A DNA stretch of 64,000 bases from positions 964,367 through 1,028,366 of the forward strand of contig QAOA01005801.1 of NCBI GenBank assembly GCA_003255065.1. Direction: 5' to 3'. A program made the position numbers and the translations under genes. Below, piece after piece: positions 50,554 through 63,534 of the stretch (positions are counted from its first letter, which is position 1; each line of letters starts with the position of its first letter). The notes below the pieces were generated by a model, which had not been told where the DNA came from, did not search any database, and saw only the letters and a program-made list of their open reading frames with translations. Source of the stretch: Cercis canadensis. Lineage: Eukaryota; Streptophyta; Magnoliopsida; Fabales; Fabaceae.

Positions 50554-52217
50554 TTGTATAATTATTTAGAGACAAGAACACATGTGGAAAATTATGCAAG
50601 TAGCTAGCTCCAAAATGGAAGTCACTGGCTTCAAAATTCTACTAAATAAAGTTTGAAAAAATTATTTTCAAGTTCTAAACTTAGAGGAAAAGACACTTAA
50701 GTGCCTCAGCACCTTATTTCTAATAAGGTGTTACCAAAATACCATTTAACTTTATGTGGTTATTTCTATTTATATCTAAATATGATAGTCACATATTAAA
50801 TAAAATAACCACATATTTCATATATGATAACTATATATATTAATATGATAATCATATAATGATGAGGAGTAATTTGGTCATTTCTCAACGTACGTTAGCC
50901 ACTTGATTGGAAATAAGGTTCTTGGCATACTTAAGTGTCTTCCTCCAAGTTCTAGAACTTGAGAATAATTTTTCTTTAAAATTTTAACTACATCCAAACC
51001 CTTCAAGAGATATAGTACTAATGTCATGAAGACGACTTTGGACATTTGTTTTCATTTGTAAAAGATAAGTTCATTTAAGCTAGTCAATATTAACTAACAC
51101 CAAAGAAATTTTTTCCTTTAATGTACAAATTAAGCTGATGCGAGAATGCACCCTTAAAATTGAACCAAGAAAAACTTAGTCTCAGTTGCAAAAGTTAATT
51201 CAAGATACTATGATCATTGAACAAAAAAAGAAAAAAACTAATGGTATAGATTAGCCTACTTATCAATCATACTTATGATATTCACAATACTTATGGTATT
51301 TAATAATTGGTCTTATTTTTACTGAATTTTTTTTTTGCAAAATATAGTTGAAAAGAAAAAAGAACAAAGTTAGTTTTTCCTGAGATGAAAGAAATTTTAC
51401 TCAAAAATTGTCTTCTTTAAAGAAAAAAATTCATTGAAAATTGTATATATGTAAGGGTAAGAAAAAGAATATTTATTCAGAAAAAAGACATAAGATTTTG
51501 AAAAGTTTGTACCAATTTTCTGTAAATAGCACTACACAATCCTTTTCAACAAACGAAAGTATTAAAAAAAAAAAAAGACAACAGAAGTCTAGGGATGGTA
51601 TAAACTTAAAAACATGTAAAGGAAGTTATATTAAAACCCCCCATAACTTTTAATTTATTGAATTAATTAGAGTCTTTTATTTTATCCTTTATTTTTTTAA
51701 AAGAAATATGGTTGTATTATGGGAAAGAATGTTAGAATGGTATTCTATTGCTAAGGTTCAATCATTCTGTTGAGAAACCACAATAATATCAAGCGGGTGA
51801 TCGGACTGAAATAATTACCCCTCATGAAAATAACACATTAATTATTATATCTTTCACAGAAAATTTTAAAGAACGATTTATTTTGTCTTTAAATATGAGT
51901 ACATCCAATTGCGAAACTCCTTCTTTCAAAAGGCAGGCACATATTTATTTGATTTGTGATTTAATTTGACATAATTTATTCTTCTTAATTTCATGTTAAT
52001 TATAACTTCTTTTTTGATTCATAATATAACTAGAACTTTTAATTTAAAGAACACACAGATAGTATTATGCTTAATGAATTGACTAAATGTTTGCAAATAT
52101 TTTATTAATGCATGTGTATGTATTTTTATTTTTATTTTGATTACATCTTTAGATTTAAACATATAATTCATGAGCTATAATTTTATATCACTTGGCCATT
52201 TAATATGTGCATGCATG

Positions 52218-52258
<41 letters not shown>

Positions 52259-53419
52259 ATTATCGTATTTAGCAAAGATAAACTTGTATTATCAACTAGT
52301 CTCCTCCTAAAAGTATTTTAGTGCATTGATTCTTCGTTCAATTATTTGTGGACACCCTGTACTAGTGATTTGTTTTTATGGAACATGTCTGTTGCTTAAT
52401 ACACTCTAAAATCGAATGCTGAGTTTCATAAAATAATTTAATTAAAACAAGTTCTAAAACTGTTAGGAGTAATCTAAACCTATTAGGGAAATGCATGATA
52501 ACAAGAAAGTTATCAAAATGATAAAAAATAATCAAACTAATGTCCTATTATTTATAATAATCAAGGTCTTTTATTTTATGTTGTTATCATTTTATCTGAA
52601 TACATTTTGAAATATCAAAATAGCTTGTATTAAAATGTGTATTAATTTAAGATTATTGATGTTTTAATTTTTGTCTTTTGAAAACAAACTCATGAATGGT
52701 TTTTTTCTTAAAAGGAGTGTAATGTGCTGGGAAGAAGAAATGGAGTACAAGATAAGAATAAAACCTTTAACTGTTTGACATCAAACATCTTAGTTTCCAG
52801 GATTAAAAATGTATAATTAGATACACATGTTCTGGGCACACTCACAAAATTGTAGTCATATGAGTAAAAAAATAAAAATTAACTACCGATATATCAAATG
52901 ATAATTCTATGTATATATTTATCTATAAATCAAAATTCCCGTAGTACATAGGATTCCTAAAAAAATTTATACATCATGAATTGATTTCGTTACAAATGCT
53001 GATCTAATTTTTCCCCCCTAATGCAATCCAAGCTCAGTTGATTCACCTCTTTTAGTACTTTATCCAAAGAAAAGTCCAATGAAGGTGTAGGACTCGAAAT
53101 CCAAAAGAATCCTCAGAAATCTAGATATATTCAGAATCACTTCCCATCGAACTGTAGCAGGACATGATTGACAAAAGGAGTCGTAGGTCATTAGGGCATT
53201 ATGAAGATGATTTAGTAAGATCCTCTAGAGACCTCTAAAATAAACCACATCCACATAGGGGAAATCTTTATTATAGAGCATGGGACCATGCATTGTCCCT
53301 ATAATACATCCAAAAATTTCTAGAAGATGTATTATATTTTATACTCTCTTGCTCTTTTCTTTTTTTTCTTTTCATCTTAGGTAAATAGAAAAATAGTACT
53401 TAATAATCTTGAGAAAGGT
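50554..53419. other. AT-rich gene-free region
   Basis: No gene or complete element identified. A compound TA/GA microsatellite lies at about 52217-52257. Confidence 0.5.
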
Positions 53420-53717
53420 CAGGAGTGGAGCCAAAAATTTTCTTTAGGGGGACCAAGAAAGGGTTACGAGACAATAAAAAAATATAGATTCATCATACAA
53501 TACATACATACCATATGAAATAGCGTTAATTAACACTTAAAAGGGTGTGAATATATAAAATATTATACAGCAAATTTTTTGAGAAGCTATATATAAATTT
53601 TAAAAATTTTGGGGGTCAAGAGGATATCATATTTAAATTTATATAGGTAAAATATAATATTTTTCAAAAATCCAAGGGGCCTAGGGCTCCTTCTGACACC
53701 CCTTGGTTCCACCACTG
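53420..53717. mobile_element. hAT-like MITE (298 bp)
   Basis: The termini CAGGAGTGGAGCCA and (reverse complement of the right end) CAGTGGTGGAACCA are imperfect inverted repeats. They are flanked by AGAAAGGT (53412-53419) and GGAAAGGT (53718-53725), an 8-bp target duplication with one mismatch. The interior is AT-rich with G-runs (GGGGGTCAAG, AAGGGGCCTAGGG) and non-coding. Confidence 0.75.
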
Positions 53718-54312
53718 GGAAAGGTTGAGGGAGGGTTTGAACCCTTGACTTTGATCTAATAACAATACCAATTAAGCCTATACTCTCAAGTACCCTCTGG
53801 TTCTTCTTGTATATTTAAAATTGTCCCAGTAATATTCTATTACTTATAGAAAATAATAAGGCATCATGATTTTCCGAAGCTACGTACTTTCTTCTTCTTT
53901 AAAAATGTGGCGACCTTCCTTCAATTTAGAGTTCGATTTGAATTTTGTTCTTTTGTTGCTTTGACAAAATAAATGGCATGGATTCATTTGAAATCATAGC
54001 TTATATCATATATCATACTCTTTTATATATATATATATATATATATGGTTATATGGTTGGTTTGAATGATTAGTTATTCGTAGGAAAGAATCTATATTCT
54101 ATTATAATCTAATTAATAAGCAGCCAAGTATGATTTTATCAATTTTTAGCATGTTCGTAAAGGATTTTTTCAAGAAAATCACAATTGGAGCATCATCTTT
54201 TCCCTAGAATTTGATGAATTGAACTTGAAAAATGTATCTTTGGTTCATCAGGAAAAAAAAAATGAAGAATTTGATTTGAAAGTTTTTCTAATAGATCATA
54301 GATTATGTTTTA

Positions 54313-55027
54313 GGGGGTGCTATGCTACACCCCCTGAAAGTGACATTGCTGAGTTTTGCAGGGAATTTTGTTTTTTTTAATGGGTTGCTGACCGGTTTAT
54401 GTAAAAATAGAGTAATTAGAAATTTGGCTGAAAGTTTTTCAAATTTGCAAAGGCTGCCCAATGCTTCTTCAAAACTTCATTCTGCCCCTTTAAAAAAAAA
54501 TTAAGAAGATAAATTACAAAATTCAATAATCTTTTAAGAATTTATTTTTCTTTCCTATTGGCTTTAATTAATAAGATGTAACATGAAAATTTTTTAAGTA
54601 TCAATTTTACATTTTAAGTGTTTTATTTTAATTAGATGTAACTTAAATATATTAATCTTTAGAATTCATTTTTTAAATGAAAGAAAAGAAAATATAATTT
54701 TTTAAAGTTTGATAAAATTGAAATTACATTCATGTCCTTATAAAAAATTGAGATTCGTGTTATTAATAAAAATAAAATGGTCTAAATTTCTAAAGATGCA
54801 ACGTAATTTTCTTAAGGGGCAGCTGGGCAGCTTTTTTTTTGTTTCATACAAAATGCATGTTTTGTGTGCAATGGGTCAGTTTGTTAATTAGCAAAGTTTA
54901 GTGCCACTTTTATAATTTTCAAAACTTATCAATAACCGGTTCTCTTTCCTATTACTACAGACAAAACTTGTAAAAAGAAACACAATTTCAGAGAAGTCAC
55001 TATTAGGAGGGTGTAGCATAGCACCCC
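54313..55027. mobile_element. MULE-like MITE (715 bp)
   Basis: The ends GGGGGTGCTATGCTACACCC and (reverse complement of the right end) GGGGTGCTATGCTACACCCT form inverted repeats that extend through AGTGAC. A 9-bp target duplication with one mismatch flanks them (TATGTTTTA at 54304-54312, TAAGTTTTA at 55028-55036). No transposase frame is present; short open frames inside are AT-rich. Confidence 0.82.
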
Positions 55028-55365
55028 TAAGTTTTAAGCTTAAATGCTTTAGATGATTGTTTAAATAATTAAGGTGAAATTATTACGAAAAGCAATAATA
55101 AATATATGGATAAAATTAACGGCATATGCGTATCATACAATTCATATTGAAATCTATCTTTTTAAGGTATGTATGTCAAGTTTGTGGTAGTATTGACCAT
55201 ACATGTTAAATTTTATATAAATAAAAAATTCTTAAATATCTAATCTAATTCATAACACTTATATTTCAAATTTTTTTATATGAAATTTATCTTCTACATA
55301 AAGTTATTAAATGGTGTAAGTGTGACAAGATTTTACACTCAGTATAAGTAAATTCCCCTCTCTCT

Positions 55366-55404
<39 letters not shown>

Positions 55405-57252
55405 CCTTTTTTTTTTTTTAGTGTTATTGGATCTTTCCTATTATCTGTTCTGTCATCTTGATGTCAAGTACAGAAAAATTCCAGATTAGAAAGCCACAAT
55501 TAAAGATAAAAAATTTATTCATTTTTAAATATATGCACTTATGTGGATGCATGTACACGCGTATAACTCTAAATGAAAACTTTTAAATGTTCACTTTTTT
55601 ATTTTATTTTGCTAGTAAATATTCACTTTTTATGCAATTTTATAATTAGTCCAATCCAAGAATCCAATTTCTTCCAAAAATGTATCATGCACTGAACCAA
55701 AAGATGACAAAATTTGACATCAGGGAGATGTATCTCTTAAAGGTGACATTGTCTTTTGGAGAATATTGCAATGTTTCCATCAGCGATTAACGACAAGAAT
55801 CTAATTGCAGCTATGAGGATGTCCATAGCTATATAGCAAATGGAAATATTGGTAGCTTGAAAACGACCTAGCACTAACAAGGAAATGTAGAGAGCTATGT
55901 GGGGGACGGCTTTTCTAACATAACTCATAAACGGTACGAAAATGCCTTTTAATTACTAAAATATCGATCATGCTTGTTTTTTCTGATATGGTGCAAGAAA
56001 AATAATGCTATTACTATTTTCAGGAAAAGATTGAACTTATGCATGATACTTTACATTAATCATCTAATTATTACTAATCAATAAAAAGAGGATACCTAAT
56101 TAATATGCTTGATCACTGTTGAAACTTAAGCTATTAGGTGAATTAGGCTAAGGGCTTGAAGTGTGGATCCTTAATCTCTTGACCACTTGGTTAAAGAAGT
56201 TATGATATTATGTTAAGAACTAATTTAATTTAAAAATTTAAACTATTAAATAAATACTCAAAAATAATTTTATATCTAATAATTACTCCTAAGAATTATA
56301 TATATGTTATAGTATTGGCATCCATAAAATATCCTTGACCTTGAGACATCTTTAAAGTGAGAGGGAAACACGGAAACAAAATCTTGCCGACGGTTGTTGA
56401 ATTCATTAGAAAAATCGGAATCTATATTCTATGCTAAAAGATAACACTTTCTGTATCAATGATCGGAAAGCGATTTAAAATGTACCAACCGTGAAAAGGG
56501 AGTGAAAAATGATAAGCATTTAGGTATTATCTAGAGAGTTGTTATTTTTATATCTTATTTTGTTAATATTATATTTTATTTAATATTTAAATATGATATA
56601 GACTAAATTACTTTCAATTAATATAGAAAGTTTTTAACTTTGATTAAAAAAAATTTATATTAAATGAGAGTTTTTACAATTAATTAAATTTTTTTATATT
56701 AAATGAGGGTAAATTAATTTATATTATATTTAAATATTAAATAAGATATATTATTAACAAAATTGAGTGTAAAAATAGCAGCTCTCATTATCTATTATGC
56801 ATATTCAATACAATTTTTAGTGTTCCCCTTTGATTTGGCCCCAAAAGCACAAATCAGCATGTTTGTGATGTGTACTTGTAAAACTTGAGGTGCCTGTGCT
56901 GCCTCCTGGGACTGGTTTTCTTTGTTCTTTTCTAGATGCTGTAATAAATCTCAGTTCAAGGTATGTTGAAGGAAAGCAAGAAGACAACAACTTGATGAAA
57001 AAGCAAATATGAACTCCTTCTTAGTTCCTTCTCAATCATGGAACTCCATAAATTAACCTATTAGTTTCTTTTTCGCCATGTAGCTTGGTTCTTATTATTA
57101 TATCTGTATCATAGGTATGAAAATCGCAGGCATGGTCCACCTGAATTTGGCTCCATCCAAAAAGGCAAAAACTGTGTAATTTTACGGCATAGTAATGCCA
57201 TAAAAGGCCAAAATTAGGCCTAAATCTCGTGCCTCATGAACATGATAGTGAC
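55028..57252. other. AT-rich gene-free region
   Basis: No gene recognised. TA microsatellite at about 55371-55396. A hydrophobic 63-codon minus-strand frame at 55737-55928 has no identifiable family. Confidence 0.5.
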
Positions 57253-57412
57253 CAGTGACGGATGCAAAGGGAGCCAACATGGGCACTGACCCCCTCATGT
57301 TCCATTTTTTTTTTTTAATATAAAATTTCTTAGAAAATTATTTAATATTTTAACACTTTTTGTAATTTAGCCTCCTATTTTTATAATTTGTCCCCTCCAT
57401 TATCTATCACTG
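57253..57412. mobile_element. Possible short hAT-like MITE (160 bp)
   Basis: The ends CAGTGACGGAT and (reverse complement of the right end) CAGTGATAGAT form an inverted repeat around a T-rich centre. The flanks AGTGAC and AGTAAC are similar, but no clean 8-bp duplication can be drawn. Confidence 0.45.
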
Positions 57413-58754
57413 AAGTAACTCTGTCTATAATACTGCGTTTGCTTCTTCAACTTCACGAATCTCCTTCGAGAGGTAAGGGTCCCCTTTCTCATTTTATGAG
57501 AATGAAGATCTCTTTCTACAATGTTCTATACTTGGATGTAGTTCATGTCTATATGCATATATAATTGTAGAATGTCTGGAAACTCAGTGATATCCAATAA
57601 CAACACATCCTCCACACCTTTACAAGTTTCTCATATGGCTGGAACTGGAACTGGAAGACATAATTACATAGATCTATCAAACCAAAGGTGATCCAATAAC
57701 ATCAGATTTTATATGCCTTATTAGGTGCATGGACTGTGTTTTCCTTTATTCACATCTCATCATATATATGTATATAGGGACAAATGCAATAGTACTATGG
57801 TATTTTGAAACAAAACCTCTGATGCTTGCTTCTGAAAGTACATATAGATCCCTTCTGCACAAGGGACTTCTTTGGCAATTAAGAGAATATATGTTTGGTT
57901 TGGTTTATTATATCAGCAAGTGTCAATCAGCATTTTTATTTTATAAAATTTACTTTTAATAGTGATTAAAGTATATTTTGACTTTTCAGTATAATTAGGA
58001 GAATAATTTAACAAGAAAGTAAAGAGCAGGTAGAAAAGAAAAATGAAAAGTTTGTACTTAACTAACTGATAAGTTGCATGATACAATAAGTTTTTAAAAT
58101 TTTATACAAAACACCAAACTCAAGTAATTCTATCACTCATATTAGTGTAAATATGCAGTTTAGAATTTGAAAATCTTATTTATTTAAATTAAACAGTAAG
58201 ACAATTCAAGATGAGATGTATAGAAGATACATCAACTACCAGCTCTTGCTAATATGGGCAAGAGATTTCATCACACTCACTTTCTCAAATCTCATCATGG
58301 TTTTAAATTACGATTCTGAATCATAATTCTAATCGCAATATTGCAATTTTTACAATTGCAACAACCACATTTTACTCTTATTTCGGTTTCATTAATATAT
58401 TTTTTTCCTTTGTTTTTGTACAGTAACTACTATAACCAAATACTACAAAAAAAAATTGTTCAAACTTCAAAACCATAATTCTCATTTTGCCAAACATGTC
58501 AGCAGCTTTTTACCAAAAGGGAAGATAATAGATATTACAACACCTGAATTCCTTGAGTTACAATAGTTTACAGCACATATATTGACCCTAAAGAAATATT
58601 AACCCTGCAGCAATAGAAAGACTGAAATTGACATTTTCTAAGATAAATCCTTCCTTCTATTTGCATAAACTATTTCAACTTTGAGAGAGGGATCCTCAAG
58701 AAACATTGTGACGATTTGGAAAATTCATTGCCAGTACCATTTAATCATCTCGCC
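57413..58754. other. Gene-free region
   Basis: AT-rich sequence with no recognisable coding or mobile structure. It may include decayed 3' flank of the DUF4378 pseudogene copy that follows. Confidence 0.45.
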
Positions 58755-59215
58755 ATTTTCAACTTTCCAACTCACTGAATAGATGCATAGAACCAGAGGT
58801 ACAGACTTGACAGAAAGCAAACTCTAAAAACATCAATATATCACATCTGCATATATAATATCTTTCCCAAATTGTCCCTACTCCACGTGACTGTGCATCA
58901 TCTTCCAAACCCCATTGTAAATGATTTATGTATACGAGTGCTCTTTTACCTGGTATAGATTTGCAAGAAGTATGTAAAGATGAATCTGAGAATATATAGT
59001 TTAGCAAGGATAAGTCCGACCGCAAACTGAAGTATTTTTCACTAGAGATACATTATTTCCTATATCCAAACACGAACAAAATGCTAGTACTTTTTTAGCT
59101 TCTGAATGAAAAGTCATCAGATCAGCAGTTTCTCTGTTGAAAATGAAGGTTCATAAAATAGAGGTTGGAGAGTAGAATGTCGGCCATTGTCCAACTCGCC
59201 AAAGTCTGCTGTGGG
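58755..59215 (-). pseudogene. Decayed copy of the terminal exons of the TRM/DUF4378 gene
   Basis: Plus-strand sequence at 58755-58790 (ACTTTCCAACT, then TGAATAGATG) and 58815-58920 (AAACATCAAT, ATCTTCCAAAC) aligns with exon 5 of the TRM gene at about 39270-39400. TGAATCTGA near 58981 aligns with 39461. The stretch 59115-59200 (GTTGAAAATGAAGGTTCA, AATGTCGGC) aligns with exon 4 near 39700-39755. Order, strand and the intervening intron are kept, but frameshifts and stops break the frame. The long central exon is not found upstream. It is a truncated duplicate or a remnant of a paralogue. Confidence 0.75.
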
Positions 59216-62120
59216 ACTATATTGCCACCAACTGACATAAATTTTTGCACTATATATATAATCAAGTGCAATTAATGGGCACCACCAAGGAAGTGGCAAA
59301 CATAGTACTAGAAATTAAAGAGGAAAATCGTAAGACACATAAGAAGTGATTTGAAAATTGTCTGTCCACATTTTTCATTTTTATTGGTTATAAGAGAGCG
59401 CAATACGTAATACACGGGAGATGAGGAAGGAAGATGGAAGAAAATGAAAAGAAAGAAAAGGAATGTCATGTGGTTTTCTTGTTTGATATTGTCTCTTTTT
59501 TTTTTCTTTCTAATGAAGGGTCTAAGGCTAACACCAACACCCCCCCCCTCCCCCCAAAAAAGAATTTCAACAAAGATGGTTGTCGTGGTATTGGATTTCA
59601 CGAAAAATTAAAGAAAATATGTTTTTTTACATTTTTAGTTACAATTTTGGATTCGAACACAAAATTCATAAGCTATGAATACGACTTCAGTATTACGTAG
59701 TTACAAATAGTTTGGTTAAAAAAAAAAAATTTGAAAAGGAAAAGAAAATATAGAAGAAGAGAAAATGCTTGACTTGTTACCATAGTATCTCGTCAGAGAT
59801 GATTGTTGGAATATTAGCCGGAGTTGCTACATATGATGGTTCTTGAAATAATTGTTATACGGAATTAGAATTTCAATTATAACAGGCGTATATATTAGAC
59901 ATAAAATTAGGAATTGGAAGACTTTTTTTTTTTTTTTTTTTTATATNTTTTTTTTTTCATATGATAGAATGGAGAATTAAATCTATACTATCATCTCTTT
60001 CAAACTACACAAACTCTTCAATTTTTGTCATATCGTACCTAGTGGTTTAATTTCAATTTTGTCTAATTCCTGAATTTTAAACACTCAAATAAGAGAGACA
60101 GAAGTTTCCTTTCCATGTTCCTCATTGTCTTACCAATATAGTAGAAATCGTCAAATTCTTTGGATATATACACGCCCATACAATAATTATTTTGGAATCA
60201 AATCATGATTAAAAAGGGTTTTTTTTTTGCCAAAGCTTTTATAATACCCTAAGTGATATCACATAAAGTAATATGACTTCTAACCTATACATTGTATTAC
60301 ACTAGCATAACTCACATAATTAATATGAATTTACTGAATATACTTAAATTTTTTTTTTCTATATAACCTAAATAATAATTTAATGAAAATATTCAAATCA
60401 TGTTAATTGTACTAAAATAAGATGATATAAATTTAAACAATATGTAAAATAAAAATGATTTGACATAATATTGTTGAGGGGTAAGATAGCAAAATCCTTT
60501 CTTTTCTATGAGAATTGATGGGAGTGTGTTGGATCTCGTTATGACAAGAAGGCACGCGTGCTCCCTCCAGAGTCCTAAGTGATTCTCTTATTTTAACTGG
60601 TGTTGTGTTAGTTTTTATATACAAATAAGACATTATCATGAAGTCATTTAATTTGCTTACTCTAATGACACAGTAAGCATAACATATGAAAGATTCAAAT
60701 CTTCGCATCCTTATGATGTATGTGTTAGTTTATATATAAATATTGTGAGTTCCATATTTTCATACTCAAATTTTTTTACCATTGTAAGTTTAGATTGAAT
60801 TTGAGTTGTACAAAAAGAATTATATAAATATAGTTAAATTTGTAAACTACAAATTTAAGTGAGAATAATGCTATTTTACCACATTTATATAGCTCATTGT
60901 TCCCTACCATTATAGGGTCTACTTAACTTTGGCCATTCAGAAAAAAGTATTAAATCTATATAATTAAAACAGTAAAGTATAAATAAAATTAAGATTTACA
61001 ATAGTAAGAAATAATGGAAAAAGTAGTGGTAGGTGGAAGATTAATCTTAACTCTTAAGTGATCCTTTGTAAAATATTGTCAGAATGGTATATAGCTTTAT
61101 TTAACACTAGCCTCGTGCTTCCCTCAAAAAGAAGAAAGAAAAAAAAAAAAAAACTATAGCTTATGCTAATTTGTGCTAGTGATTAAGACGAAGGTAACTA
61201 ATGTAAAAGTAGAGTAATTAATATGATTTATACATAAATTAGGCTCAAATAGGTAAAGTTGATATAATTTGAAATTGAAGTTAATTAGTCAAAAGATATC
61301 TCTTAAAAATATTAGGTTATTAAAATCATATAATGTATGTGATACTAGTGTAGATTGAGCAATTTGGATTTTTCTGTTGCTTACTACGGACCTCAACCCC
61401 CAAAACCCGAAAACAAACACTTTCTAATCTGTGCACAGAAACACAACCTCCCTTGCAGTTGCAGTGTCGACATCTCCCCAATTTCTCTCTCTACATAATC
61501 CCAAACTCAAGCTCAGCACCACCTTGATATAGAATCTGATGTAACAAACTCCTAAACACACACAAGGGTTGTTGTAAATTAGTTACAGGGGAGAACTAGG
61601 GTTTTGTATCTTGAATTCTTTCATGTACATATAATACTCATATCAACAGTAATAAGAATGACTTCCATTTTATTCAAGTATTCAAGCCTTTACACACCTT
61701 TCAGTTTCACCAACCAACCCAACACATCTATGGAGATCCTAGAAAAGTTGCTGAGATCTTCCACACCTCATATCATCCAATAATTTCTAAGAATACTTAT
61801 GATGTTCATGTATACGAAAATAATTCAGAAATATACAAAAGAGTTTAAATTCAATTTACTTAGCGTGAAATTCTACACACAAAGTAAATAAAAAAAAATT
61901 GTTAAAATTAAGAGTAAAACTTTTTTTTAATCCTTCAATTTTTTTTTTAAATTATCACTTTAATTATTTTTTTTGTCACTTTAATCATTTAATTTATGAT
62001 ATGTTTATCAATTTAGTCATTCGTCTAGATCTGTTAGTGAAGTTAAATAATTTTTTTTTACGTAATACGTTAAATATTAACGTGACCGTTATGTAATGAT
62101 TTGATACATTAAAAAAAACT
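59216..62120. other. Gene-free region
   Basis: Homopolymer-rich. Includes a C-run at 59541-59555, an N in poly-T at 59947, and a copy of the dispersed motif at 59628-59715. No gene is supported. 61910-62110 has T-rich repeats of the type ATCACTTTAAT common in decayed plant elements. Confidence 0.5.
59628..59715 (+). repeat. Dispersed motif, several degenerate copies in the window
   Basis: The segment TTTTTAGTTACAATTTTGGA followed by TCGAACACAAAATTCATAAG and ending GTTACAAATAGTTTGGTT resembles 95-190. It recurs inverted near 44625-44690 and 2905-2960. The shared core is a C(G/A)AACACAAAATTCATAAG-like string. Probably a fragment of a high-copy element; its limits are not defined. Confidence 0.5.
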
Positions 62121-62380
62121 TTCTCTCTCTCTCTCCCCCCATCATCCCCTCTCTCTCTGCAACTCTTCCTCTCTCTCATTTCTCTCTCTCTCTGCCCCAT
62201 CGTCCCCTCCCCTCTCTCTATAACTCTTCCTCTATCTCATTTCTCTCTCTCTTTACCCCCTCGTCCCCTCCCTCTCTTTGCAACTCTTCCTCTCTTTCAT
62301 TTCTCTCTCTACCACATCATCCCCTCTCTCTATGCAACTCTTCTTCTCTCTCTCATTTCTCTCTCTCTCAAGCTAGTGCG
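62121..62380. repeat. CT-rich minisatellite, about 60-bp unit, four copies
   Basis: Units contain GCAACTCTTCCTCTCTCTCA, TTTCTCTCTCTCT and CCC(A/T)TC(A/G)TCCCCTC. Anchor strings fall near 62158, 62219, 62279 and 62332. Strongly strand-asymmetric pyrimidine tract, non-coding. Confidence 0.8.
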
Positions 62381-63499
62381 TGCAAACCCCAAAGCATTGG
62401 CTATCTCATAATTAGTCTAGTTTAAATTTTGATGAGTATAGTAAAATTTAGATATTATCATGTATATATAGAAATATTTAAGTGAAAATGTATTACTACC
62501 TTTTTGTTTTTGGTTTTTTTGTTTTCCTTAGTCAGCTAACCTAGGCTTCATATTAACGTTGTTCCTTTTATCTGATTTGAGGCTTTGGTTATTGTGCTCG
62601 AATAATTGTATAATTTTAACTGTTGTATGATGATGATGTTATACACATGGGTTGAAAGAGTCATGGTTGATGATGAATCTAGGGGCTACTTGATGGGTCT
62701 CTATATGGGGTCCATTGACGATGATGTTAAGAATTTTATGAAATCATTTTCCATCAAAAACCATTTTATTAGGTTATTTAATTACCCTTTTGAAGTAAGT
62801 AAGAGATTAACATCAGCAAAGAATCTGTCCTCACGTGTGATGATGAAATAGTAAGTTTGGATGATCTTGTTTTAGATAATTTTCAGTAATCCAACTAGTG
62901 GTTAAGATTAACTTGAAGATTAGGAAGGATCCTCTGTTATATTATCAGTTGTCAGTAACCATAATAATTGGCAGTGTAGCAGACTAGCAGGTGTTATATA
63001 TATGGTGCTTCAAGTTTCAAGTGTCATTCTTCTTTGCCTACAAGAAAGGGTCAATCCTCCACTAGGGAGACAAAATCAACACCACAACTCTCACCGCCGC
63101 ACCGCTTGAGAGAACCCTAGATCGGGTTGGGGTGGATACAGAAACCATGCAAGAGCGTGACAACTCCTCCACCATAGGAAACCCTGAGAGACTGCCACAC
63201 CAAACTCTCCTTTATATTGTTAGTATGACTGATTAATTAATCATTTTTGTCTATGATTGGATTTCAAGAAATAATGTGAATCCAAGTTGGACAACTTACC
63301 CTTATTATGTTTTTGTTTTTTGCTATAATAAAACATCTTTAATTTTCAATTATGTCCATGTGTTCATGGTGTGCAGAACTAGAAAACTTCCAATTAGCAT
63401 ACTTACTTCTTCTTTTTTTTTTTTTTTTTTTTNTGTGGAGTTTGAAATAAACGTACACCTGGTCAATCTGTCTTCACTAATTACCCTTTCTTACTTATG

Positions 63500-63534
<35 letters not shown>

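Noticed and set aside
55737-55928. Hydrophobic 63-codon minus-strand frame
   Set aside because: Membrane-protein-like by eye, but with no family signature, no splice context and short length; not enough to call a gene or pseudogene.
59434-59601. Overlapping plus- and minus-strand frames around a C-run
   Set aside because: Low-complexity Lys/Phe and Pro translations over homopolymers; no coding signal.
63050-63190. GC-richer segment resembling coding sequence
   Set aside because: Stops interrupt every frame within about 30 codons and no family was recognised; could be a retroelement scrap but cannot be supported.
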